A DNA stretch of 41,404 bases from positions 1-41,404 of the forward strand of contig CANQJZ010000021.1 of the NCBI GenBank assembly GCA_947624385.1, read 5' to 3'. Both the position numbers and the translations under genes were made by a program. The notes under the pieces were generated by a model. That model saw only the letters and a program-made list of their open reading frames with translations, made no database searches and was not told where the DNA came from. Positions 30,691-40,254 of the stretch are shown piece after piece. Source of the DNA: an uncultured Oscillospiraceae bacterium (GTDB lineage Bacteria > Bacillota > Clostridia > Oscillospirales > Oscillospiraceae). Numbering within the stretch: the stretch's first letter is position 1; the number at the start of each line of letters is the position of its first letter.

Positions 30691-32893
30691 CGGTCATGCG
30701 GATACGAAGTCCGCTGTAACGCTTGGCGCGTCGGGCGTTTTCCGTCATGGTCCGTATCACGTCCTCGTCCCCCACGATCACAAGAAGCTCCTGGGCCCGC
30801 GTGACGGCGGTGTAGAGAAGGCTCCGGTACATGAGCTGGGGCGCCGCCCGCACGGCGGACAGCACCACCGCCCGGTACTCGCTGCCCTGGGACTTGTGGA
30901 CCGTGGTGGCCCAGGCGTGGTCCAGCTCCGACGCCTGTTCAAAGGCGTAGTTCGCCCGACGGCCGTCAAAGTCCACGGTGAACGCCTCCGACGCCGGGTC
31001 GATGGAATCGATGTAGCCGATGTCCCCGTTGAAAACGCCGTAGCCGCTTTCCAGGTCCGCCGTCTTCCAGGGGATGTCGTAATCGTTTCGTATCTGCATG
31101 ACCCGGTCGCCCTCCCGGTATGTCCGGCCGGCGAAGTCAAATTCCTGCTTCTGCCCGGCAACGGGCGGGTTCAGGGCCGCCTGCAGGCGTTTGTTGAGTT
31201 CCTCCGTGCCCGCCGCGCCCTTGCGGGTGGGGGTCAGGACCTGTATCTGCCCCGACGGGATATGCATGTTTTTCGGCAGGCGCTCCTGACAAAGGCTCAC
31301 GATGGTCTCCGCCGCGCTGTCCGCCTCCCGGCGGCGCAGGAAATAGACCCCCGCCCGGTTGGCCCGCAGGTCCGGCGTCTGGCCCTGGTCGATCTGGTGG
31401 GCGCAGAGGACGATGCGGCTTTCCTCTTTTTGCCGAAATATCTCCGTCAGACGGACCGTCTCGGCGATGCCGCTTCGTATCACGTCCCGGAACACAGCGC
31501 CGGGTCCCACGGAGGGCAGCTGGTCCGCGTCCCCTACCAGCACCAGCCGGCAGCTGGACCCCAGGGCGGCCAGCACCGCTTTCATCAGCGCCATATCCAC
31601 CATGGAGCACTCGTCCAGGATGAGCGCGCCGCAGCGGAGCTGGTCGCTCTCGTTCTTGCGAAAGACCGTGCTGTCCGTCTCCGGGGAAAAGCTGGCCCCC
31701 AGAAGCCGGTGGATGGTGGACGCCTCCCGGCCTGTCAAATCGCTGAGGCGCTTGGCGGCCTGGCCCGTGGGCGCGGCCAGCATGGTCTCCAGCCCCATGG
31801 CGTCAAAGAGCGCCAGCACCGCCCGCAGGGACGTTGTCTTGCCGGTGCCCGGGCCGCCGGTGATGACCACAAGCTGGCGGGACGCCGCCGCGTCCAACGT
31901 CCTTCTCTGCTGGGGCGCGAAGGCGATATGCTGCTCGGCCTCGATCTCGTCGATGATATGGTCCACATGCACGCCGGTGGCGGGATACACGGTCCCGGCC
32001 ATATCCCGCAGGCGTTGGGCCACATAGACCTCCGCCGCGTATAAGGGTGCCAGATAACAGGCGTTCACGTTCGCCACGCTCTCGCATATCACGTCCCCGG
32101 AGTCCAGCAGGATGTCCAGACCCTCCCCCACCTGCTCCGGCTCTACGCCGATGAGCTGGGCGGTGGCGGCGGTGAGCTTGTCCGCCGGGAGAAAGCAGTG
32201 GCCGTTGTCGCTGTTGTGGCGCAGTTCAAAAAGCAGCGCCGCGGCGATACGCTCCGGCGCGTCCGCCTCCACGCCGTTGGCCAGCGCCAGCGCGTCCGCC
32301 TGGGCGAAGGACGCGCCCACCTGCACGCTGGACAGGATATAGGGGTTTTCCTCCACCTTTTCCAGCGCCTCGTCCCCATAGAAGCGGTATAGCCGCAGGG
32401 CCAGGATGGGCGGCAGCCCCGCGCCGCCGAGAAATTCCATCAGCGAGCGCATGCCGGTCTGACGCCGGAACGCCGCGCTCATCTCCTCCGCCTTTGTCAT
32501 GCTGATGCCCCGCAGGGTCGCCAGCTTTTCCGGGTGGTCCCGCAGCACGTTCAGCGCGTCATCCCCGAACCTGCCCACGATCAGCGCCGCCGTGGCGGGA
32601 CCGATGCCCTTGATGACCCGGCTGGACAGATAGTCGAAGATGGCGGACGCGCCGCTGGGCATGGTCCGCTCCGTGTACAGGGCCTTGAACTGCTCGCCGT
32701 GGGCGGCGTGGCGGGTCCAATTTCCCCAGGCGGTCATGCTCTCCCCCGCCACGGGCATGGGGATACAGCCCACCACGATGGCCTGGGAGCCGTCGTCCAC
32801 GTCCAGGCGCAGGACCGTGTACCCGTTGTCCTCGTTGAAATATATCACCGAGGCCACCTGGCCCTGTATTTTTTCCAGTTCCTGCTCCTGCAT
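30680..32893 (-). CDS. recD2: RecD2-type 5'-3' DNA helicase
   Basis: An SF1B helicase acting in DNA repair and replication fork upkeep. The ATG at 32893 begins MQEQELEKIQGQVASVIYF, giving 737 residues, the RecD2 length. The N-terminal OB-like domain and tandem helix-hairpin-helix region (KGIGPATAALIVGRFGDDAL) identify RecD2. Walker A is ITGGPGTGKTTSLRAVL, motif II is ILDECSMVD, and later motifs VGDADQLPSVGPGAVF, TVHKSQGSEY and YTAVTRAQELL follow. It overlaps the upstream membrane-protein stop by one or two codons' distance only. Confidence 0.95.
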   Translation of the reverse strand: MQEQELEKIQGQVASVIYFNEDNGYTVLRLDVDDGSQAIVVGCIPMPVAGESMTAWGNWTRHAAHGEQFKALYTERTMPSGASAIFDYLSSRVIKGIGPATAALIVGRFGDDALNVLRDHPEKLATLRGISMTKAEEMSAAFRRQTGMRSLMEFLGGAGLPPILALRLYRFYGDEALEKVEENPYILSSVQVGASFAQADALALANGVEADAPERIAAALLFELRHNSDNGHCFLPADKLTAATAQLIGVEPEQVGEGLDILLDSGDVICESVANVNACYLAPLYAAEVYVAQRLRDMAGTVYPATGVHVDHIIDEIEAEQHIAFAPQQRRTLDAAASRQLVVITGGPGTGKTTSLRAVLALFDAMGLETMLAAPTGQAAKRLSDLTGREASTIHRLLGASFSPETDSTVFRKNESDQLRCGALILDECSMVDMALMKAVLAALGSSCRLVLVGDADQLPSVGPGAVFRDVIRSGIAETVRLTEIFRQKEESRIVLCAHQIDQGQTPDLRANRAGVYFLRRREADSAAETIVSLCQERLPKNMHIPSGQIQVLTPTRKGAAGTEELNKRLQAALNPPVAGQKQEFDFAGRTYREGDRVMQIRNDYDIPWKTADLESGYGVFNGDIGYIDSIDPASEAFTVDFDGRRANYAFEQASELDHAWATTVHKSQGSEYRAVVLSAVRAAPQLMYRSLLYTAVTRAQELLVIVGDEDVIRTMTENARRAKRYSGLRIRMTDEE

Positions 32894-32895
32894 GG

Positions 32896-33387
32896 TCAGA
32901 ACAGCAGCTGAACAACGCCGGCCGTGGCCAGGGACACCACCAGCCCGGCGATCAGCACGCCCAGAATGATGGGCGGCAGCGCCCGCCGCATGCGCATGTT
33001 CAAAAGCGCCGCGATCAGCGCGCCGGTCCACGCGCCGGTGCCCGGAAAGGGTATGGCCACGAACGCCAGCAGGCCCCAGAATTGGGCCGTGCGGACCTTT
33101 TCCGCCTTTGGGCCGGAGCCCTTGGCCTCCAGCCAGACCACGAAACGTCTGGCCCGGTCGGATTTGGTCCGCAGCCAGTCCATGAAGGTGCGGATGAAGG
33201 CGATGATGAACGGCACGGGCAGAATATTCCCCGCGATGCTGATAAGCGCCGCCTGCCACACCGGCAGCCCCAGGCTCACGCCGATGGGGATGGCGCCGCG
33301 AAGCTCAATGATGGGCAGGATGGACACAAGGAACGTGGCGATGCCCCGGCCCATGCCCATCTCGGTTATGTACTCGGCAATGTCCAT
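32896..33387 (-). CDS. Small multidrug export family membrane protein (COG2426)
   Basis: A 163-residue integral membrane protein of the Sm_multidrug_ex family. About four hydrophobic helices are visible (residues 17-60, 103-125 and 138-160). The family motif PIIELRGAIPIGVSLGLP and the AIPFPGTGAWTGALIA block are conserved. Despite the family name, the substrate is not established. The stop lies 2 bases before the recD2 start. Confidence 0.9.
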   Translation of the reverse strand: MDIAEYITEMGMGRGIATFLVSILPIIELRGAIPIGVSLGLPVWQAALISIAGNILPVPFIIAFIRTFMDWLRTKSDRARRFVVWLEAKGSGPKAEKVRTAQFWGLLAFVAIPFPGTGAWTGALIAALLNMRMRRALPPIILGVLIAGLVVSLATAGVVQLLF

Positions 33388-33394
33388 GAAACTC

Positions 33395-36223
33395 CTATCT
33401 GAGAAGCGCTCTTCTCAAAAACTGTCCCGTATAGCTGCGCTTGTCTGCGGCGCACTGCTCCGGCGTGCCGGCAAAGACGACCTCGCCGCCCTCGTCGCCC
33501 CCCTCGGGACCCAGGTCGATGATGTAGTCCGCGCATTTGATGACGTCCAGATTATGCTCGATGACCAGCACCGTATTGCCCGCGTCCGTCAGCCGCTGCA
33601 AGATGTCCAGCAGCCGCGCCACGTCCGCGGTGTGCAGACCGGTGGTGGGTTCGTCCAGGATATAGAACGTGCTGCCCGTGCTGCGCCGGGCCAGCTCCGT
33701 GGCCAGCTTCACCCGCTGTGCCTCGCCGCCGGAAAGGGTCGTGGAGGACTGGCCCAGCTTCACGTAGCCCAGCCCCACGTCCCACAGGGTCTGGAGCTTG
33801 TCGCGGATATGCTGCTGGTTCTGGAAGAAGTCAAGGGCCTCCTCCACCGTCATATCCAGCACCTCGGCGATGTTCTTGCCCTTGTACCGGACCTCAAGGG
33901 TCTCCCGGTTGTACCGCTTGCCGTGGCAGACCTCGCAGGGCACGTATACGTCCGGCAGGAAAAGCATCTCGATCTTGATAAGCCCGTCGCCGGAGCACGC
34001 CTCGCACCGGCCGCCCTTCACGTTGAAGGAGAACCGGCCGGATTTGAACCCCCGCAGCTTTGCGTCCTGGGTGGAGGCGAACAGGTCCCGGATGTCGTTG
34101 AAAAGGCCCGTGTACGTGGCCGGATTGGACCTTGGCGTGCGGCCGATGGGGCTCTGGTCGATGTCGATGACCTTGTCCAGGTATTCCAGGCCGAATATGG
34201 CCTCGCACTTGCCGGGACGGACCTTCCGCCGGTTCAGATCGGCCCCCAGCTTCTTCTCGATGACCTCGTTGACCAGGGACGACTTGCCGCTGCCGGACAC
34301 GCCGGTGACACAGGTGAACGTCCCCAGCGGGATGTCCACGTCGATGCTTTTCAGGTTATTCGCCGCCGCGCCCCTGACAGACAGGGCGTGACCGCTGCCC
34401 TTGCGCCGCTGGCGGGGCACTTCGATACGCTTGACGCCGCTCAAATACTGGCCTGTAATGGAATCGGGACAGGCCATAATGTCCTCCGGACGGCCGGAAC
34501 ATACCACCCGCCCGCCGTGGACCCCAGCGCCGGGGCCGATGTCCACCACCCAGTCCGCGGCCCGAATGGTGTCCTCGTCGTGCTCCACCACGACCAGGGT
34601 GTTGCCCGCGTCGGTGAGCTGGCGCAGGGTTTTTAAGAGCTTGGCGTTGTCCCGCTGGTGCAGGCCGATGCTGGGCTCGTCCAGCACGTACAGCACCCCG
34701 ATCAGCGCGGAGCCGATCTGGGTGGCCAGACGGATACGCTGGCTCTCCCCGCCGGACAGGGTGGCCGCGCCCCGACTCAGGGTCAGATACCCCAGGCCCA
34801 CGCTCACAAGAAAGCTGAGCCGCTGGCGTATCTCCTTCAAAATGCGGTCCGCGATGAGCTTTTCCTTGTCCGTCAGCACCAGCTTTTCCAGAAATTCCAA
34901 TTCCTGGGTGATGGGCATGCGGCTGAATTGGGCGATGTTGAGCCCGCCCACGGTGACGGCCAGCACCTCCGGCTTGAGCCTGTCGCCGTGGCAGTCCGGG
35001 CACTCGTACTCGCCCATGCAGTCCTCCAGGTCGGCCCTTGCCGAGGCGGATTGCGTCTCCTTATACCGCCGCTCCAGATTGTTCACGATGCCCTCGAAGT
35101 CCTTGGTCAGCGTGCCGTATCCGGAACCACGCTCATAGCGCAGCTCCAAAGGCTCGCCGTTGGTGCCGTATAAAATGGCCTGGATGGCCGCCTCGGGCAG
35201 AGTCTTGATGGGGTCGTGCAGGTCGAAGTGGTACCGGCGGGCCAGGGCCTCGTAGTACATCCGGCAGATGGAATCCCCCCGGACGTTGGACCAGCCGTAG
35301 GCCATGATGCCCCCGTCCATGATGGAGAGATTGGGGTTCGGCATGATGAGAGCCGGGTCCACCCGGAGCATGGTGCCCAGGCCGCTGCAGGTGGGGCACG
35401 CGCCGTAGGGAGCGTTGAAGGAGAACAGTCTTGGCGTCATCTCCTCGATGGAGATACCGCAGTCCTCGCAGGCGTAGTTCTGGGAGAAGGTCAACGTCCT
35501 GTCCTGCCCCGCCAGGTCCACCTGCACAAGCCCGCCGGCCAGGCCCATGGCCGTCTCCGCCGAATCGGTGACCCGGCGCAGGATGTCCTGCTTCATGACC
35601 AGCCGGTCGATGACGATCTCGATGTTGTGCTTTTTGTTCTTGTCCAAGGGGATGCTCTCGCCCAGGTCGTAGACGTTCCCGTCCACCCGGGCCCGGACGT
35701 ACCCGGAGCGCTGCGCGTCCTCGAAGATCTTTTTGTGCTCGCCCTTCTTTCCCCGGATGACGGGGGCGAGAATTTGGATACGGGTCCCCTCGGGCAGCTC
35801 CATGATCTGGTCCACGATCTGGTCGATGGTCTGCTGGCGTATCTCCTTGCCGCATTTGGGACAGTGGGGCACGCCGATCTGGGCCCAGAGAAGGCGCAGA
35901 TAGTCGTGTATCTCCGTGACGGTGCCCACGGTGGACCGGGGGTTGCGGGAAGTCGTCTTCTGGTCGATGGAGATGGCCGGAGACAGGCCGCCGATGAAGT
36001 CCACGTCCGGCTTGTCCATCTGGCCCAGAAACTGGCGGGCGTAGCTGGACAGGCTCTCCACATACCGGCGCTGGCCCTCGGCGTAAATGGTGTCGAAGGC
36101 AAGGCTGGACTTGCCGCTGCCGGAAAGGCCGGTGAACACCACCAGCTTATCCCGGGGCAGCTCGATATCTATGTTTTTCAGGTTGTTGGCTCGCGCCCCC
36201 TGAATGACGATCTTTTCTGGCAT
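33395..36223 (-). CDS. uvrA: Excinuclease ABC subunit A
   Basis: UvrA is the damage-sensing ATPase of nucleotide excision repair. It is 942 residues. There are two ABC ATPase halves with [19 protein letters not shown] (near 31) and [14 protein letters not shown], signatures [14 protein letters not shown] and [16 protein letters not shown], and zinc fingers CPKC...CEDC and CEACSGDG...CEVC. An AAGGAAG site precedes the ATG at 36223. No uvrB or uvrC lies in the window. Confidence 0.98.
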   Translation of the reverse strand: MPEKIVIQGARANNLKNIDIELPRDKLVVFTGLSGSGKSSLAFDTIYAEGQRRYVESLSSYARQFLGQMDKPDVDFIGGLSPAISIDQKTTSRNPRSTVGTVTEIHDYLRLLWAQIGVPHCPKCGKEIRQQTIDQIVDQIMELPEGTRIQILAPVIRGKKGEHKKIFEDAQRSGYVRARVDGNVYDLGESIPLDKNKKHNIEIVIDRLVMKQDILRRVTDSAETAMGLAGGLVQVDLAGQDRTLTFSQNYACEDCGISIEEMTPRLFSFNAPYGACPTCSGLGTMLRVDPALIMPNPNLSIMDGGIMAYGWSNVRGDSICRMYYEALARRYHFDLHDPIKTLPEAAIQAILYGTNGEPLELRYERGSGYGTLTKDFEGIVNNLERRYKETQSASARADLEDCMGEYECPDCHGDRLKPEVLAVTVGGLNIAQFSRMPITQELEFLEKLVLTDKEKLIADRILKEIRQRLSFLVSVGLGYLTLSRGAATLSGGESQRIRLATQIGSALIGVLYVLDEPSIGLHQRDNAKLLKTLRQLTDAGNTLVVVEHDEDTIRAADWVVDIGPGAGVHGGRVVCSGRPEDIMACPDSITGQYLSGVKRIEVPRQRRKGSGHALSVRGAAANNLKSIDVDIPLGTFTCVTGVSGSGKSSLVNEVIEKKLGADLNRRKVRPGKCEAIFGLEYLDKVIDIDQSPIGRTPRSNPATYTGLFNDIRDLFASTQDAKLRGFKSGRFSFNVKGGRCEACSGDGLIKIEMLFLPDVYVPCEVCHGKRYNRETLEVRYKGKNIAEVLDMTVEEALDFFQNQQHIRDKLQTLWDVGLGYVKLGQSSTTLSGGEAQRVKLATELARRSTGSTFYILDEPTTGLHTADVARLLDILQRLTDAGNTVLVIEHNLDVIKCADYIIDLGPEGGDEGGEVVFAGTPEQCAADKRSYTGQFLRRALLR

Positions 36224-36264
36224 GTACAGGCTTCCTTGTTCTTTTGCTCAACGTTCAACGGTTC

Positions 36265-36294
36265 ATTATACACTATGCGCCCCATAAATTACAA
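36265..36294 (-). promoter_or_regulatory. Promoter of uvrA
   Basis: TTGTAA (36289-36294) and TATAAT (36265-36270) on the minus strand with an 18-base spacer. No LexA-type box is obvious beside it. Confidence 0.7.
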
Positions 36295-36332
36295 TCCAAA
36301 ACTGCAAATTTAAATGTCGCCTGTCCCGACGC

Positions 36333-36361
36333 TTGTAAAACCCGCGGGGCTATGGTAGTAT
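36333..36361 (+). promoter_or_regulatory. Promoter of the AlkZ-related gene
   Basis: TTGTAA (36333-36338) and TAGTAT (36356-36361) with a 17-base spacer. Start codon 31 bases downstream. Confidence 0.65.
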
Positions 36362-36391
36362 TTTGCCAGTTCATGGAAAGGAGTTCCGGCC

Positions 36392-37075
36392 GTGATACAG
36401 CAGATACGTTCCGCCGCCGACATGGAGGCGCTGGTGCTGGAATGGGGCTTTCTGCCCTTTTTCAAAAACGACATCCCCGGCTTTTCCATCGAGGAACACA
36501 CGCCCCCGGAGCTTTGGTACGACAGCGAGAGCGGCGACTGGGCGCCCTGGGACTGGAAAGGCCCCGTGGCCCGGACCGGGACAAATATATACGGCAAGGT
36601 GTTCTGGAAGAAGGCCGGGTTCGTGAGCATGGAGTGGCTCCCGGACTTCGCCAATTTTAGGCGGGACGGGTACGACTTCGACGCCCGCTTCGACGACGGG
36701 CTGGCCTCTTACAAGGACAAGGAGCTGTTCGACGCCATCGAGCGCCACGGTTCTCTCCAGACCGGACAGCTTAAAAAGCTCTGCGGCTATGGCGGCAAGG
36801 ACGGCAAAAAGGGCTACGAGACCGCCATCACCCGCCTGCAGATGCAGACCTACATCACCGTGGCGGATTTCGACTACGCCACAGATAAGTACGGCAAGCC
36901 CTACGGTTGGGGCATCGCCCGCTACGCCACGCCGGAGAGCCGCCTGGGCTATGAGACCGTCACCGCCGCCTATTCCCGGCCGCCGGAGGAGTCACTCAGG
37001 CGCATGCTTGCCTACCTGCAAAAGCGCCTGCCAAAAGCCACGGAAAAGCAGCTTTTAAAATTATTGCGCATGTAA
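36392..37075 (+). CDS. AlkZ-related protein (winged-helix, YcaQ-like)
   Basis: A 227-residue protein from GTG 36392, with AAGGAG 8 bases upstream. I recall this architecture as the AlkZ-related family of Clostridia, distant from the YcaQ/AlkZ glycosylases that unhook DNA crosslinks. Features: WGFLPFFKNDIPGFSIEEHT at the N-terminus, DWAPWDWKGPVARTG, and a central helical part with GSLQTGQLKKLCGYGGKDGK followed by TAITRLQMQTYITVADF, like a winged helix. Glycosylase activity is not shown. It sits back to back with uvrA, which fits DNA repair. Confidence 0.7.
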   Translation: MIQQIRSAADMEALVLEWGFLPFFKNDIPGFSIEEHTPPELWYDSESGDWAPWDWKGPVARTGTNIYGKVFWKKAGFVSMEWLPDFANFRRDGYDFDARFDDGLASYKDKELFDAIERHGSLQTGQLKKLCGYGGKDGKKGYETAITRLQMQTYITVADFDYATDKYGKPYGWGIARYATPESRLGYETVTAAYSRPPEESLRRMLAYLQKRLPKATEKQLLKLLRM

Positions 37076-37103
37076 AAAGCAAGTCCCGCGGGACTTGCTT
37101 TTT
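37074..37103. terminator. Bidirectional terminator between AlkZ-related gene and dapF
   Basis: Perfect palindrome of 15-base arms, aaaaagcaagtcccg/cgggacttgcttttt, with U runs on both strands between convergent genes. Confidence 0.9.
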
Positions 37104-37939
37104 TAGTTCCTCAGGTCCTCGTCCGTGAGCGTGCCCTTGCAGACCACATTGGTGGGACCGGTCAGAAACAGACCGTACCCGCTCCCCTCCCGCTTGACGC
37201 ACACGGTCAATGTCCCGCCGCGCATGTCCGCCGTCAGCTCGCCGTCGGGAAGCTTTCCCAGCGCGGTCAGTGCCAGCGCCACGGACGCCGCGCCGGTGCC
37301 GCAGGCGTAGGTGAAGTCCTCCACGCCACGCTCATAGGTCCGCATGGTCACGCGCCCGGGGCCCACGGGCTCATAAAAATTCACGTTCGCGCCCTTGGGA
37401 AAGGTGGGGTGATACCGCAGCCTGCGCCCCAGGTCCCGCAGAGTGTTTTCATCGGCGTCTTTTAAGCCCCCGTAGGGCACCGCCGCGTGGGGCAGACCGG
37501 GGCTGCCCAGCTCGGTATAGGCGCATGGCCAGGTCATCCCGTCTATTTCAACTGGCCGGTCCGCGTCCAGCACCGTCGGGCCGTTCAGCCGGACCTGGTA
37601 GCGCCGCAGGTCGATACGCCGGCCCGTGACGGTACCGGACATGGTCTCCACCCGCTGTACCTCGCCGGCCAGGCCGTTTTCGAAGCCATAGCGGCAAATG
37701 CACCGGGCGCCGTTGCCGCACATCTCGGCCTCGCCGCCGTCGGCGTTGAAAAACAGCATCCGGAAGTCCCCAGCCTTTTGGGCCGGCCGGACCACCATCA
37801 TGCCGTCCGCGCCGACGGACATGTGCCGCTGGCACACGGTCCGGGCAATATCGCCCAGCCGGTCGTCGGGAATGGCCCTATCCATATCGTTCAGGATGAT
37901 AAAGTCGTTGCCCGCGCCGTTCATCTTCCAAAAATCCAT
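37103..37939 (-). CDS. dapF: Diaminopimelate epimerase
   Basis: This enzyme converts LL- to meso-diaminopimelate for lysine and peptidoglycan. It is 278 residues. The paired catalytic cysteines are C74 in EAEMCGNGARC and C213 in FTYACGTGAASV. The N-terminal KMNGAGNDFIILND is the family start. The usual GNPH motif appears as GSPGLPHAAVPYGG, a variant I recall from clostridial homologues. It follows the HAD gene by 3 bases. Confidence 0.93.
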   Translation of the reverse strand: MDFWKMNGAGNDFIILNDMDRAIPDDRLGDIARTVCQRHMSVGADGMMVVRPAQKAGDFRMLFFNADGGEAEMCGNGARCICRYGFENGLAGEVQRVETMSGTVTGRRIDLRRYQVRLNGPTVLDADRPVEIDGMTWPCAYTELGSPGLPHAAVPYGGLKDADENTLRDLGRRLRYHPTFPKGANVNFYEPVGPGRVTMRTYERGVEDFTYACGTGAASVALALTALGKLPDGELTADMRGGTLTVCVKREGSGYGLFLTGPTNVVCKGTLTDEDLRN

Positions 37940-37942
37940 CGC

Positions 37943-38578
37943 CTACCTCCAAATGTCCAGTTCCGGAAGCTGCCGTATGTCGTCCAGCACCACCGCGCCG
38001 GTGGCGGTCAGCCGCTCCCGGCTCTGGTGGCCGCCGGCGATGAGCACGCACCGGCTCCCCACGGCGCAAGCGGTCTCGAAGTCATGTACCGTGTCGCCCA
38101 CGAACAGGGCCGACGCCGGGTCTATCCCGTTTCTGCGCAGATACCCGGCGGCCAGGCCCGCCTTGCCGCCGCCAAGCTGGTCGGTCATGCCCAGCAGCGC
38201 CCGAAATCTCCCCGTCAGGCCCCGTTCCGCCACCTGCCGCTCCAGGTCGTCCTGTCGGGAGGCAGAGGCCAACACCTGCGCCGCGCCCAGCGCGTTCAGC
38301 CGGTCCAGCGTTTCCTCTGCCCCCGGCATAAGCGGACAGTTTCGGGATGAGCGGCGATAGTCGGACATATATTCCTCCGCCAGCGCGTCAAAGCTCTCCG
38401 CCGCCAGGTCGATGCCCGCCAGGGCGTAATAGTCCCGCACGGGAAAGGTGAAGATCGACCGGTACCGGGTATCTGACAGCGCGGGCAGTCCCCGCCGGGC
38501 CAGCATCCGGTTCATGACCGCCAGGCATACTTCCATGTCGTCCTGAAGTGTGCCGTTCCAGTCCCAGATCACCGTCAT
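37943..38578 (-). CDS. HAD-superfamily phosphatase (Gph-like)
   Basis: A 211-residue HAD hydrolase from ATG 38578, with AAGGGGG upstream. Motif I is IWDWNGTLQDD, with the nucleophile D6 and an asparagine in place of the usual second aspartate. Motif II is LASASRQD, motif III a lysine in GGGKAGLA, and motif IV LFVGDTVHDFETACA. The substrate is unknown; phosphoglycolate-like is the default. It is the first gene of a two-gene unit with dapF, with a good promoter. Confidence 0.87.
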   Translation of the reverse strand: MTVIWDWNGTLQDDMEVCLAVMNRMLARRGLPALSDTRYRSIFTFPVRDYYALAGIDLAAESFDALAEEYMSDYRRSSRNCPLMPGAEETLDRLNALGAAQVLASASRQDDLERQVAERGLTGRFRALLGMTDQLGGGKAGLAAGYLRRNGIDPASALFVGDTVHDFETACAVGSRCVLIAGGHQSRERLTATGAVVLDDIRQLPELDIWR

Positions 38579-38608
38579 GCCGTCCGCCCCCTTTTCGACG
38601 TTTTCTTC

Positions 38609-38638
38609 AACATAGCACGGAAACCGCCGCCCTGTCAA
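38609..38638 (-). promoter_or_regulatory. Promoter of the HAD-dapF unit
   Basis: TTGACA (38633-38638) and TATGTT (38609-38614) on the minus strand with an 18-base spacer. Confidence 0.7.
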
Positions 38639-38650
38639 CGGCGGGGCCGG

Positions 38651-38679
38651 TTGATTTTTCGCCGCTGACACGATATACT
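38651..38679 (+). promoter_or_regulatory. Promoter of the peptidase E gene
   Basis: TTGATT (38651-38656) and TATACT (38674-38679) with a 17-base spacer, divergent from the HAD promoter. Confidence 0.75.
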
Positions 38680-38714
38680 GACCACCTGGAACAAACACCG
38701 TGCGAGGTATTATC

Positions 38715-39434
38715 ATGACCTGTTTTTTCACCAGCAGTCCCAATTTGCCGGACGATCCGGACCTGTGCCCCTTCAACGGCTTCATCCATGAACTGCACCT
38801 GGCCCTGCCCTATCCCTGTCGGGCTTTGTATATCTGCTCCGACCCGGACGACTGGGAGAAGACAGATCTTTACGCCGCCAGCACCGCCGAGGCCATGGAA
38901 AAGGCCGGCTTTGCCTTTTCCGCCTTCGACGTGCTGGACGGCCGGAACACAGAGGACGCCGCCGGCCTCATCGACAACGCGGACTTCATCATTCTCTGCG
39001 GCGGCCATGTGCCCACCCAAAACGCCTTCTTTCAGGCCATCGGCCTAAAGGGGCTCCTGACCGGTTTTGACGGCGTGGTCATGGGCATCAGCGCCGGGAG
39101 CATGAACAGCGCCGGGACCGTCTACGCCCACCCGGAGCTGGAGGGCGAGGCCATCGACCCGGATTATGAACGCTTCCTGCCCGGTCTGGGTCTGACGGAA
39201 TGTAATATCCTCCCCCACTACAACCAGATCGCCGGCGATACCCTGGACGGGCTGGACCTGTTCGACGACATCGCCATCCCGGACAGCGCGGGCCGGACCT
39301 TCTATGTCCTGCCCGACGGCAGCTATATCCTGTCCCGAAATGGTAAGGAGGAACTGCGCGGCGAGGCGTGGATCATCCGGGACGGCGTTATGGAGAAGAT
39401 CGCCGAGGACGAGGACATCTTGCCGTTGAACTGA
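38715..39434 (+). CDS. Peptidase S51 (dipeptidase E family)
   Basis: A 239-residue serine peptidase of family S51, related to alpha-aspartyl dipeptidase and cyanophycinase. The ATG at 38715 has GAGG 7 bases upstream. The nucleophile is S126 in VVMGISAGSMN, and the conserved ILCGGHVPTQNAFFQAIGL and LTECNILPHYNQ (a histidine of the active site region) are present. The specificity is not readable. It has its own promoter and a strong terminator, so it is a single-gene unit. Confidence 0.9.
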   Translation: MTCFFTSSPNLPDDPDLCPFNGFIHELHLALPYPCRALYICSDPDDWEKTDLYAASTAEAMEKAGFAFSAFDVLDGRNTEDAAGLIDNADFIILCGGHVPTQNAFFQAIGLKGLLTGFDGVVMGISAGSMNSAGTVYAHPELEGEAIDPDYERFLPGLGLTECNILPHYNQIAGDTLDGLDLFDDIAIPDSAGRTFYVLPDGSYILSRNGKEELRGEAWIIRDGVMEKIAEDEDILPLN

Positions 39435-39447
39435 CCTATACAGCGTT

Positions 39448-39480
39448 CGCCCCGACGGAACACCGTCGGGGCGCGTTTTT
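39448..39480 (+). terminator. Terminator after the peptidase E gene
   Basis: Perfect 11-bp stem CGCCCCGACGG/CCGTCGGGGCG with a 4-base loop, followed by CGTTTTT. The facing marR gene ends 13 bases further on. Confidence 0.92.
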
Positions 39481-39492
39481 CCTTTATCAGTT

Positions 39493-40152
39493 TTACGGTT
39501 CCGGCGGTTCCGGGCCCTCGGGCGGTTCCGGCGGGGCGGGCGGGTCCTCGTCCCGCCAAGCGGCGCTCAGCTTTTCCAGAAGGGCCAGCAGGGTCGTTTT
39601 CTCATCCTCCGACAGGGCGGCGAACAGGTCCGCCATCCCCTCCTTCTCCTGGTCAGCCCGTTCTTTGCGGCGGGCAAGTCCCGCGTCCGTCAGGCGGATG
39701 TCCGCCGTGCGGCGGTCGGCCTCGCTGGGCGTGCGGGTGACGAGCCCCGCCCGTTCCAGCTTTCCCACGACCTCGCTGGCCGAGGCGGGCCGCACGCCCA
39801 GGCGCTCCGTCAGTTCCCGCTGGGTCATGCTCTCCCCCTCCTGCAAAAGGCTCAGGGCCCGGTCCTGGCCCACCCGGCCGTCAAAGCGGAACCGGCTGGC
39901 GTGGCCAAGCTCGCCGATCAGGGTGAACAGCTTGCCGTTCGTGTCCAGCGTCTCGTAGTGCTCCCGGTCGATGTGCGGGCCGCGGGGTCCGGGTCCGTGA
40001 GGCCCGTGGGGACCGTGAGGCGGGGGCGGCGCGTGGTGCGGTCCGTGAGGACCGTGCGGCCCATGGGGGCCATGAGGCCCATGCGGCGGTGGAGGCGGTG
40101 GAGGCGGCGCGTCAAATCCCTCTCCTATGGGGCGATCAAATTTCTCCGTCAT
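39493..40152 (-). CDS. MarR-family regulator with a His-Pro-Gly-rich N-terminal tail
   Basis: A 219-residue regulator from ATG 40152, with GGAG 9 bases upstream. Residues 15-60 are a proline run followed by repeats of H-G-P/P-H-G carrying ten or more histidines, then a normal MarR winged helix: QRELTERLGVRPASASEVVG with LERAGLVTRTPSEADRRT. A proline- and glutamate-rich tail ends the protein. The histidine repeat looks like a metal-binding arm (nickel, zinc or copper), so metal sensing is a reasonable inference. Its promoter overlaps a double palindrome, so it probably represses itself. Confidence 0.88.
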   Translation of the reverse strand: MTEKFDRPIGEGFDAPPPPPPPPHGPHGPHGPHGPHGPHHAPPPPHGPHGPHGPGPRGPHIDREHYETLDTNGKLFTLIGELGHASRFRFDGRVGQDRALSLLQEGESMTQRELTERLGVRPASASEVVGKLERAGLVTRTPSEADRRTADIRLTDAGLARRKERADQEKEGMADLFAALSEDEKTTLLALLEKLSAAWRDEDPPAPPEPPEGPEPPEP

Positions 40153-40179
40153 GGTTCCGATCTCCTTTCGATAATTTTT

Positions 40180-40227
40180 AAGGTACCTTGATAATAGCAC
40201 GGCTCGCGCTATTTGTCAAGGTACCTT
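40180..40227 (-). promoter_or_regulatory. marR promoter bracketed by twin AAGGTACCTT operators
   Basis: Minus-strand promoter TTGACA (40214-40219) and TATTAT (40191-40196) with a 17-base spacer. The perfect palindrome aaggtacctt occurs at 40180-40189 and again at 40218-40227, touching both ends of the promoter. Binding there would block polymerase. Confidence 0.85.
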
Positions 40228-40254
40228 TTGAAATTTTCTCAGATATTTTATCTG

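Noticed and set aside
32924..34636. A 570-codon plus-strand open frame
   Set aside because: Shadow of uvrA and the membrane exporter, with no coherent domain.
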